DNA from: Mycteria americana
Taxonomy: Eukaryota; Chordata; Aves; Ciconiiformes; Ciconiidae
Length of the DNA stretch: 64,000 bases
Reading direction: 5' to 3'
Assembly (NCBI RefSeq): GCF_035582795.1
Contig: NC_134368.1
Location: 1,178,001 to 1,242,000 of the forward strand
The translations under genes were made by a program, and so were the position numbers. Of this stretch, positions 34,748-45,200 are shown piece by piece (position 1 is the first letter of the stretch; every line of letters starts with the position of its first letter). The notes under the pieces are model-generated. The model did no database searches. It was not told the origin of the DNA and was given only the letters and a program-made list of their open reading frames with translations.

Positions 34748-37700
34748 ATGGCCTGGGCGGGGGACGGCGCCGAGCAGCTGGCAGGTAAGGTCCCCCGCGC
34801 GCGTGCCAGGACGCGGTGGGCTCACGCGTCCCTGCACGCCTCGAGGCAGGGTGGCGGGGGTGTCCCCTGTGACCGTCACCGTGGCCTCTGGGCGGAACGA
34901 GATGTTTACAGGGCGTGAAACCAGCCCAGAACCGGGCCTGGAGGGGGATTATTTGTGTCGTGTGTCCCCCCCCGCTCAGCCCTGCGTCGCGGAGGGGCGA
35001 GTGGCCGGCGCATTGCATTTAGATGGACTGCCAGCTCCCAGGCATGATGTGCGTCTGCCCGCCTGTCCGTCCGTCCGTCCCTCTGCCGCTGCCCCCAAGC
35101 CCCCCACCCCGGAATGACGGGGGGACCCCGGAGCACCCGGGGACAAGGGAGCCTGGGTGCATCCCCCGCCGAGCTCCCCGGTTCCGACCGCCAGCCCCCG
35201 CCGGTGACCGTCCCCGGGGACACGCTCCCCGGCACGTGCCCGTGCGCGCTCCGTGGGGTCTCGCACGTGGGTCCCCCCACGGGGCTGGCTCGACGGGGGA
35301 AAGCTCGGCGGTGCCGGGGAGCGCCCGGCCCCCCCCGTGTCACCCCGGTGTCCCCTCACACCCGCGGCCACCAGCCGAGCCCGGCGAGGGCACAGCTCTG
35401 CAGTGGCACCTCTCGGGAGAGCCGTGGGCCAGGGCGTGCCGGGGCGGCGGGGTGCTCCGGGACGGCTTTTCCCTCGCCCGGCATCGCTCGCTGGGATTTT
35501 TCCCGGCTGCGCTCCCACCTCCTCCGAGCAGCCCTTGACTCCGACGCCCTCCGCTCCTCTGCTGCCGCTGTTAAAGAGGCGGTCGCTACCGGCTCGGATT
35601 TTTGGGGGCTGTTCCTGCCGTACGGACTTTCCCGTTTTCCGTAGGAGGACGCGGCTCCAGCGGCCGCAGAGCCATCGCCAGCCCCCCCCGCCCACGGCGC
35701 CGGGGGTGCTCAGCCCCCCCGCTCACGGAGCAGCACGAGACTGAGGAAAGCCAAAAGGGGTTGAAACACGTCCCGGGGTTCCGCCCGCACTGGTGACCCT
35801 CTGTCTGTCGTGCTTTTGCTTCCCCCGCAGCCGTCCTGGAGTCAGAAGGCAGCGAGGAGGAGGAGGAAGAGGAGGAGGAGGAGGATGAAGAGGCAGCTAT
35901 GGCGCAGGTATCGCTCGCCGGCTCATATTCGGTTTTGTTTCTTCCTCCTGCCTGTGTAAATCTGAGGTGATGAAGGGCCGGTCCCCCCCTGCCCTCCCCT
36001 CCAGCCGCAGCTGCGTGCCGTGGCACCGGGGTGCTGGTCGCTGGGGTGTCACGGTCACAGCGTCAGTCCCCGTGTGGCTGGCAGCGTCCGGGCGGCTCGG
36101 GGCTCACCAACGCCATGCCGTGCCGAGGCAATGCCACGCCAAGGCAATGCCACGCCAAGGCAATGCCGTGCCGACGCAATGCTACGCCAACGCAATGCCA
36201 CGCCAAGGCAATGCCACGCCAACGCAATGCCACGCCAAGGCAATGCCACGCCAACACAATGCTACGCCAACGCAATGCCACGCCAAGGCAATGCCACGCC
36301 AAGGCAATGCCGTGCCAAGGCAATGCTGTGCCAAGGCAATGCCGTGCCGACGCAATGCTACGCCAACGCAATGCCACGCCAAGGCAATGCCACGCCAAGG
36401 CAATGCCATGCCAAGGCAATGCCACGCCAACGCAATGCCGTGCCAAGGCAATGCCGTGCCGACGCAATGCTACGCCAACGCAATGCCACGCCAACGCAAT
36501 GCCACGCCAAGGCAATGCCACACCAAGGCAATGCCATACCAACGCAGTGCCGTGCCAAGGCAATGCCACGCCAAGGCAATGCCGTGCCGACGCAATGCCA
36601 CGTGCGCGTCTCTTCCCCAGCAGCATCCGACCCTCGGCCAGGAGGCGGACGAAGCGGAGGAGCGGCTGGCCGAGCTGGAGCAAGGTGAGCCCCGGCCCGC
36701 CCCGGTGTCACATCCCGGCACGGTCCCGCGTGGGGACTCGGGGGCGGCTTCGACCCCTCACCAGGGTCAGCGGGACGGTCAGGTGGGAAAATCCCTGTCG
36801 CGGTGCGGAGCCGAGTGCCGTCCCCGGCGCTGGGTGACCCGGCAGGGCTCTCCCGGCCGCTCGGCAGCGGTGGCTGTGGGCAGGGAGGAGGGCAGGGCAC
36901 CGGCCGGGACCCCCACCGGGCACCGAGGGCCGGACGGGCGCCTGAATCCGGCCTCCGCCCCTGCCAGCGTCGCAGGCGCTGCTGGCCGAGCTCTCGGCGC
37001 TGGAGACGGAGTTTGAGATCGAGAGGACGTGCCGGCAGCGAGCTGAAGCCTACGCGGCCCAGGTAGCCCTTGAAGGGTGCGAGGGTGCCGGCGCATCCCT
37101 CCCCGGTGCCCCCGGCGCGGCGACGCGGTAGAAACCCCGGTGTCCGTCCCACCGCAGGTGAAGCAGGAGAACAGGCAACTGAAGCAGCTCAGCCTGGCCC
37201 GGCCCGAGAGCGAGCCCCCCGAGGAGGACCCCGACCCTGCCCAGCGCTACGGGCAGCAGCTCGAGGGTGAGCTGGGCTGGGCTGGGGGGTCCCGGCTAAG
37301 CCCCAGCCAGAAATGGCGGAGCCAGAGGCAAAGCACCGGCCCCCGTCCCGCTCTCCCCTAAGCCCGGCTCAGCGTGGCCCCGTGGTTTTCGGTCGCGCCT
37401 GGGCCTTGTTCCGGGTAAACACCGAGAAAGCGATACTAAAACCAAATGAAGAAAAGGCGAAGTGAAAGCGCTGCTGCCCCTGCTTCCTCCTTTCCCATCC
37501 TGTTTTCCCACGTCGGCAATTTCGGCCGCGCTTGCAGCCTGGTGCTCCCTCTGCTTGTCAGTACCGGGGGGTGTCCGGGGGCTGCACCCCTTTGGGGGCT
37601 GCACCCCTGGGGAGATGCACCCCTGGGGAGGTGCACCCCTGGGGAGGTGCACCCTTGGGGGACGCCCCACGCCAGCCAAACCCCCCTCGTCCCGGTGACG

Positions 37701-40700
37701 TTGTGACTTTGCCCATGGGCTGACCCTCGGGGGATGCCCGGGGGCAGCTTTGGGCAGGGCGAAGGGCGCTGAGCGCGGCCCCCGGCGTCCCGCGGGTCGC
37801 GAGCCCACCCCGCCGCCGCGCGCCTGTCCCTCTGCGTCACCTCCCGGAACCGGCTTCCAGCAGGGACGCTGGTGACACGGCCAGGCCGGGGGTGAGCTGG
37901 GGAGGGGGCTGCTGTAGCACCACCCGCCTGACCTCAGGGACCGGCTCCGGGGGGGCTGCGCTCCCCTTGCCCACCCCTCGCTCCCCCCTTCTCTCCCAGA
38001 TCTGCAGGAGAAGATCTCCTGGCTGCTGGCGCAGCGGAAGGACCTCACCGTCCAGGTCCAGGAGCTGCAGAGGCAGAACCAGGACCTGCAGGACCAGGTA
38101 CCTCCTGGGACCCCCCCACCGGGACCCCCCTCCCCTCCCCGAGCAGGGTCTCCCTGCGTCCCCCTCCTTGCTCCGCTCCTTCCCTGGCTCCTGCTCATCC
38201 TTGCCGCTCCTTGCGGAGCTCAGGACGGGTTTTTGGGGAGGAAAGACCCCGCTCCGCGGCCCCTCGCCGTCTCCCTGATGTCCTGGGGGGGGTGGGCTGG
38301 GCAGGGCGGGACCCCCCGGCCGAGCCCGGGGCTGAGCGGGGGCTCGTCTGCTGCAGCTGGAGATGGGGCAGGGGGAGCGGCAGCGTCTGCGGGCGGCCCT
38401 GGGCACCAGCCAGCGGGCACTGAAGTCCTTCAAGAGAGGTGAGCCGGGTGCGGGGTCCCCACGGCCACGTCCCCTGTCCCGCCGGCAGCCCCGGCGAGCC
38501 GGCGACGGAGCGGCCGGCAGCTCCCCAGTGCCACCAGTGCCACCCGGTCCGGCGAACCGGCGAAGCCAAAGGCAACGGTGCGGCACTGGGAGCCGCAGCT
38601 GGATCGCCCGGGGGTCCCTGTCTGCAAGAGGCGGCTAAGCCCAGACCCCTGGGGTGGCACGCACCCCCCGTAGCGGTGCCGGCCCCCCCCCCGAGCCCCC
38701 GCTTTCCCCGGCAGTGTCCCAGATTGTCACCCAGGATTACTGCGAGGCGGTGCAGCGGCTGGAGCTGGAGCAGGACCTGCGCCTGCACGCCGAAGCCTTC
38801 GCCCACGAGGTGTGGCCGGGCCCCGGGTGCCGGGGGGGGACGCAGGCACCCACGGGGGGTGGGAGGGCGGAGGGGGGGGCTGTTTGCTCTCAGCGCAAAC
38901 ACCCCGATACTCATCCCGCTGCTGAGATCCCGAGAGGACGAGGATGCTCCCGGGCGCCCGTCACGGTCCCCCGGCACCCCAGGGGTGAGGTCGGATGGGT
39001 TTTGCTCCCAGCCTCCCCGGAAAGGGTTTTATTTTTTTATTTTTTTCTCTCGCGGGGGCGAGCCTGGGGCCTCGGTCCCTCCCCGACCCCCGTCCCCGTG
39101 GGCAGATGCTGGTGCAGAAGAACGAGGCGAACAGGCAGAGCACGATCCTGCTGCAGGGCGGGGGGCCCAGCGCCCAGCTGCTGGCAGCCCTGCAGGAGGT
39201 GGGACGCCTGAGCCGGGCGCTGGAGGAGGCCAGGCGGCAGCAGCAGCAGCGGGTGAGGAGCCGTTGTCCCCGAGGGCGGGTGACGTGGCTGGGGGGCAGC
39301 AGGGCTGGGGCACGGCACGGCTCCGGGGCCGGCGTGCGGGAACCCGCTGCGGGCAGGATCAGACCCCTCCCTGCCCGTCCCACGCTGCGTGCCCAGCCTG
39401 CAGAGGTTGTTCTTCCGTGGATTTCCACTAGCGCGTTTCGGGTGCCAGGCAGAGGGTCCCACGGCTGGGCTACCCCCCGCACCGGGCTAGCAGCCCTCCA
39501 GGCCGCCGTCGCCCAGCCGAGAATTGCCCTAAAATGAGCAAGCGGCCAATTTGTGGGGCTGGGGAGCATCCCCCTCCCTGGCAGGGATGGCACCGGGGGT
39601 CCCCGCTCCTGGGCTGCACCCGACTCCCCCGTGTCCCCGCTCCTGCAGGTGAAGGCGCTGGAGGAGCAGCTGGAGCTGGCCCGAGCTGCCCTGGCCGCGG
39701 CGGAGGACGAGAAGCTGCAGCTGAAGAAGCGGCTGCAGGAGGCCGAGGGGCGGCTGGCGGGGCTGGAGGAGGAAGGTGGGTGGTTTCACCCCTGCCCGAC
39801 GCCGGCAGGAGCCCGCAGCCGTGCCGGAGGGACGCCCACGGCCCGGGTGGGCTCAGACGTGGGGGGGGCACCGGCCCCTCACGCAGCCCCCGCCGCACCC
39901 CGTTGCAGTGGGGTTGCTGCAGGAGAAGCTGGCCCGGGACCCGCCGCCGCAGAGCCGGACCCCCGAGCCAGCTGCGCCCGAGCCGCCGCCGCCGCCGCCA
40001 CCGCTGCCACCGCCCGCACCCACTGTCCCCGTGGAGTAAGTGACACTGCCGGGCGTCCCGGTCACCTGCCGAAAGCAGCTCCGGCAGCCCAGGGGCTTCC
40101 ACAAGCCGGGCTGGGGGCAAACCCTTCTCCCCCCCCCCGCCAATGCCACCACTCTCGCCCGCCGTGCCAGGCTGTCCCCGAGCCGTGCCCGGGCATCGTC
40201 CCCGGCAGGAGATGCAGGGTGGGGGGCAGAGCTGGCCGCAGGGGCCAGACCCCAGCACCGGGGAGGGCGAGGTGGGCCTGGAGCCGAGCGGGGGGTGCAG
40301 GCAGCTCCTGGCGCGGAGGCGGTGGGCGCGGTGGGCGCGGTGGGCGCGGTGGGCATCGCGCCTGGCTTTTTGCGGGCGAGGGGCGCAGCTCGGCCGGGCT
40401 CTCACCTCCCCTCTCCCTTCCAGCCCGCTCTTGGCCATCAGGCAGAGGAAGGGGCTGGCAAACGCCCGGCGCAGTAAGTCCCCCCACGCTGTCCCGCTGC
40501 ACCCTGGGGGGGGGGCTCCTGGTGCCACGGGGGGGTCCCCTGGGGACGGGAGAGCCCCTAGAGCACAGGGAGGACGGGCTCTCTCCGGGGCGGAGGTTTG
40601 CCAACGCCGCACCGCTGCCGGTTCAGGCATCTCCCACCCAGCCGAAAGCGTTTGTCCGAGGTCCCGTTGGGGGGTGACGGGCACCCTGCCACCCCCCCGC

Positions 40701-42085
40701 TCCCCAAAGGAGGGTGCTCGGGCCCCAGCACCCCTGTGCTGCCCGGCCCGCGTGGCTGTGCCAGCGATGCGCCCCGGCACGGGTGGGAGATGAGCCCCGG
40801 CAGGGTCATACCTGGCTCTGGGTGACGGCCGGGCTTGGTCTCACGGGAGGGACCTGGCACGGGGTGGGGGGGGGCTGCAGGGAGGTGGCAGTTCCCCACC
40901 CCCCGCCCCAGCGGGGACTGAGCCCTGTCACGAGCGCGTGGGGTCTCAGCGCGGTGCTCCCTGCGCAGCCAAGCCAGACGCTGACGACGCTAAAGCTCGA
41001 GCCGTGCAGGAGATGATGGAGCGGATAAAGAACGGGGTGGTCCTGCGGCCGGCGAAGGAGCGGGTGCCCCCGCACCAGGTAGGCAGGGACCCGGGCTCGG
41101 CCGCTGCCAGACCCCCCCCGTCCCCTGGGGGAAAGTCCCCGGGGAGCCCTGGGACTGGGGGGGGATTCGGGGAGCGTCGGCAGCCCCCGGGAGCTGCAGG
41201 GCCGGCAGGATGCGGCCGCATCTCCTCCCCGCCGATCCCGCAGGGTCCGGACGCGACGGCCGACAAGCGGAGGAGCGCGGTGCTGGAGCTGCAGGGCATC
41301 CTGGTGAGCAGCCCCGTCCCCAGTCGGGGGTGACGCCAGGCCATCGTGTGGGGACCCGGGTGCCATCGTCCCCAGCTGCAGCCGTCCCGCGTGGGGCCGC
41401 GTCGGGGCCGCCCCGGCTGGCTGGGAGCACGGCCCCGGGGGTCCCGGCGCCTGGATGCGGCCCCTCAGCATCTCGGCCGTGCGCGGTGTTTCCTAGGGTG
41501 CCGTGAGGAGGGCGAGCAGGAGGTCCAGGGGTCGGCGAAGCAGCCTGAAGGGCAGGGACGGGCAGCTGGAGTCCATCCTGCAGCGGCGGCGGCGGGCGGT
41601 GGATGGGTCCCTGCCCGCCCCCCCCGGCCCCCCGCAGCAGGACCGCGAGGATGCCGGGGCTGCGGGGAGGCCGGATCCCGGTACGGAGCGGGGCTGGGTG
41701 GGGCGGGAACGCGGGGGGCTCGCACCCCGCAGCGAGAACGTCCCCAGGGACCGGTGCAGAGGTGACACCCACGCGTGTCCCCTCGCCGCCCCGCTGCGAG
41801 CCCGAGTGACGCTCTCTGGTCCCCTCCCATCACCGCTCCCAGGGACACGCTGGCGGGCGATGGCGCGGGTCCCCACGGGCTCTGCTCTTGCTCTCACCCT
41901 GCTCCACGTCCCCTCTCCGTCCATCCGTCCGTCTCTCCCCAGGGGACAAGGACGTCGGCACGGCTCCAGCCAGGCGCTCACCGGGGAGCGAGGAGGGGGT
42001 CCCGTTCAGACCCCGGGCAGCGGGCGGCCTCCCCAGGACCCGGCCCCTCGCCCGCCTGGCCAGAGGCAGGGGCGAGCCCGGGTAG
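34748..42085 (+). CDS. Shootin-family coiled-coil protein, SHTN1 paralogue (16 predicted exons)
   Basis: Predicted paralogue of shootin-1, which links actin flow to L1-CAM adhesions in growth cones. Exons: 34748-34784, 35831-35907, 36621-36684, 36968-37062, 37158-37266, 38000-38097, 38357-38438, 38715-38809, 39106-39252, 39649-39775, 39909-40035, 40424-40473, 40969-41078, 41244-41303, 41497-41680, 41943-42085. All splice in frame to about 534 residues. The first ATG has a perfect GCCGCCATGG context. Layout: an acidic Glu run (20-33), coiled coil from about 46 to 320, polyproline (335-348), a conserved MMERIKNGVVLRP block (385-397), and a basic QLESILQRRRR block. Residues 46-80 (DEAEERLAELEQ... 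to EIERTCR) align directly with SHTN1. The first about 40 residues do not resemble SHTN1, and one N-terminal exon may have been missed. Exon 3 has a tandem CAGCAG acceptor. It follows ATP6V1B1 by 0.8 kb. Confidence 0.85.
36111..36603 (+). repeat. 16 bp minisatellite in shootin intron 2
   Basis: About 31 copies of CAATGCCACGCCAAGG and variants, ending about 18 bases before the exon 3 acceptor. It produces spurious open frames on both strands. Confidence 0.95.
37575..37660 (+). repeat. Short GCACCCCTGGGGAGGT repeat in shootin intron 5
   Basis: About five imperfect copies of a 16 bp unit (GGGGAGGTGCACCCCT). Confidence 0.8.
40311..40354 (+). repeat. 10 bp GGTGGGCGCG repeat in shootin intron 11
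   Basis: Four tandem copies of GGTGGGCGCG, the last one diverged. Confidence 0.8.
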
Positions 42086-42190
42086 AGGCAGCTGCCCCCG
42101 CGGCAGGGCAAGGAGCGGGCACGGCGGCGGGGACGGCAGCGGCAAGCTCTCACCCTCCTTTTCCAGCAGTTTGCATCCTCTCGCGCTTTA

Positions 42191-42196
42191 ATTAAA
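42191..42196 (+). promoter_or_regulatory. Poly(A) signal ATTAAA, likely of the shootin gene
   Basis: ATTAAA lies 105 bases after the stop codon, in a small AT-rich pocket followed by GGGTTG. It would give a very short 3'UTR. Confidence 0.5.
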
Positions 42197-42200
42197 GCGA

Positions 42201-45200
42201 GGCGGCACCGGGTTGACAACCCGCACCCTGCGTCGTCACCGGGGCGGCACGTCTGCCGGGCGAGGGTGGCAGCGGGACGGGGCTGGGGCCGGGGTGGGCG
42301 GCAGCGGAGCTGCTGCAAACCGGTCCCGGCAAGAGACCTCGCCGGAGGGGAGCGGGGCACCCACCCTCCTGCCACCCTAGGGTGCCCGGCCGCCGGGCAG
42401 GGACACGCGTGACGTGGCCCTTGCCTGCCGCGAGGAGATATTTGCGTCCCCCTTCACCTTTGCAGTCTGAAATCTCCACGTTTAAGCGGGTAAACGGCAC
42501 CCAGAGCCCTGAACGAGGGGACCTGGACTTGTGCCAGGGCAGAATAAGCTGCCCCCCCCCCCCCCCCCCCGCCCTGGTGCCGGCCCCGCTCTGCCGGAGA
42601 TGCCCCACCACGGCACAGGTAGCCGCCGCATACCGCCGGTGCCGGCCAGGGGCTGCGAGACCCCTCTTGGTGCCAGCGGAGCCCCCGGGAAAGCTCTGAG
42701 CCCCGACTGGCGGCATGGGGGGGCTGGGACCCCCACGGTCACCCCCCTCTGCAGCTTTTGGCTGGGACCCTGGGGAGCGAGACCTAAACCTCTCCTGGTG
42801 AAGGAAAAGCCCCAGACCCCTGAAGGTCTCGGGTTTTCCGTGGGAGGCCGGTTGAGCTGCTACAGCCCCCCAGCTCCCCCCCCAGGGATCCCCATCTCCG
42901 AGGGATCCCCGAGGGATCTCCCCCCCCCGAGGGATCCCCATCTCCGGCCGAGCGGCCGTGGAGGGGCTGCGGGGCCGTTCCCAGCCCGGGGAAAGGCCTC
43001 GGTGTATCTGGGTACTCGGAGGTGAGGAGCACGGCTCTGCTCCGAGGGGTGCCGTGGTCCCAAGGCACCCGCCCTGCCGGGGCACCCTTAGGGGTGGCAC
43101 CCCCCCCCCCCATCCCCTCTCCCTGCCCCAGGCCGCGGCAGGGGCGTTTGGGGGGCTCCGAGGCAGCCCCTCGCGCGCGGCAGGAAAGCGAGCAGCTTCG
43201 TACAGCCGAGCTCCCACCTCGCCCACCGCAACGCCAACAAGAGCGGGACCCCGGCACCGCCGGAATACGCTGGGAGAGGGGGATGCGGGGGTTCAAGGGC
43301 TGGTTTCGGTGACAGCGGCTCCCATCCCTCCCTCCGGCCCGAGGAGCTCTCAAGCCACGGCTCTTCCTTTCAAATCTAAAAAAACAACAAAACCTGAATT
43401 TAATGGGGGTTTCTCCAGCTCGGCCGCCTTGTTGGGGGCAGGAAACACCGGGCCAGGGGAAAGCAAAGCATCCTCACCCCTGGCACCAGATGCTTAATTA
43501 GCCAGGGCCATTCCCTTTCTCCTCTCGGGGCGTCTGCAATTATTGCAATTAATACTGCACAAAATACCTGCAATTATTGCCCCGTTCAGGCCCCGAACTT
43601 GGGGCAGGGAGGACGGGCTGGGCCTGGGAGAAAAACCTGGGAGAAAAACCTGGGAGCCCGCGGCAGCGGCTCAGCCATCAGCACCCCCCGGAGCACGGTT
43701 TTGGGGGGAAAGCCACGTGCCAGGGCTGGCTGCTGGGTCCCCAACCGTCCCTTCCCCGGGCGGAGGGGCCACCCCTTCCCCGGGACGATGCCGCAGGGAT
43801 GCGGAGGGCGTCGGGACAGGTTTGCAGGGTGGGGTCAGGCCCCTATAGAAGCGGGCACGTACGTCCGGCATCCCCTATAGAGGGCTAAGCCAGGGCTGCT
43901 GAACCCTGGGGAGGGGCAGGATGCGGGCAGGACCCTTCCTTTCTTTTCTAAATAGTTAGGAGCCAGGACCTAACTATTTTTAGCTCTAAAATCGGAGCCA
44001 GGACGGCGGCTGCTGCCCAGCGTCCCCCCTTCCGCACCGCCTCGCCTTCCAGGAGTTAATTATTCTCCCCGTTAAAGATGCACGCCTGCCTTGTAGCCTG
44101 GCTTTATGTACCGGCCAACGATCTCCTGCTGCCTTTTTGCAATAATTAAAGAGCTGTCTGGGATCAGACTGAACGGCCCAAAGGAGTAAGGACGTGCCAG
44201 GAAACCCGCTCCGCTGGCATCGCAGAGGGGACGGGCTGCTTCCCACGCATCCCAGGAGGGGACAGGTCCCTTCCCGGGGGACTGGCGGTGGGGACTTCCG
44301 CAGGGACAGCCAGAACACGTCACTGTATTACAGCACTCCGTCCCTTTCTTTTTTTTTTTTTTTAAATACATTTTCTTTTTCCTTCTCAAAGGCGTAGACA
44401 ACTTGAACTAAAATATTTAAGGCAAGGAGCTTATCTTTCTAATTACCGAGCCTTTCTCGTCCTGGCCTTTCGATTCTCCAGGCACCTGAGGGCTGCCATG
44501 TGGAAAGCAGACAAGGAAAGGCTGCTCGCGAGCCGTACGAGCTCACCAGACTGAAGGATGAATGTCAGCTTGGTGAACAGATCCTCTTACTGGAAAAGAA
44601 AGCAAGAGCCGCGGGGACCACAGCGCTGGGACCAGCTCAACCGGTTCAGCCCCCCCCCCCCTCCGTTCCTCCTTCCCTGGCCAAAGCGGAATTTCTCCAA
44701 ATCCAGCTTTTCGGGCGATTCCCAGCGCAAGGGACCCAGCACCACCTGGCTCTTGCGTTTCCATCCCCGCCGAATTCGGCCTCCCCGCGCACCCGCTCGG
44801 CGCCGTCGGGGGAAATGCCACGGCCCGAGCGCGGTTACTCATCGGCAGCCTGCCCTTTCCCACCGCCGCGCTGCCTGCGCTCTGCCCGCTCCGTATCGAG
44901 TGAATTCCTCTCCCCTGATTACACCCTCCAAACACCCATGAAAATCAATGCCGGCTCCGCTCCCGCGGGACGGGAAAGCCGTGCCACACCGACCGCACCG
45001 TCCCCAAGCCGCCGGAGCCACCGCGGCCAGGGGAGAGCTGCCGAGAGCCGCCGAGCAGAGTGGCTTGGGAGGACAGCCGCATATTAATATATATGACTTC
45101 TAAATACTTAATCAAAGCAGTAATTCACACTTCTTCTTAAGCCGGAGCTTCTCGCAAACCCTCTGCGGGTGGGACTCCGGAGCATCCTTGCCTCAGCCCT

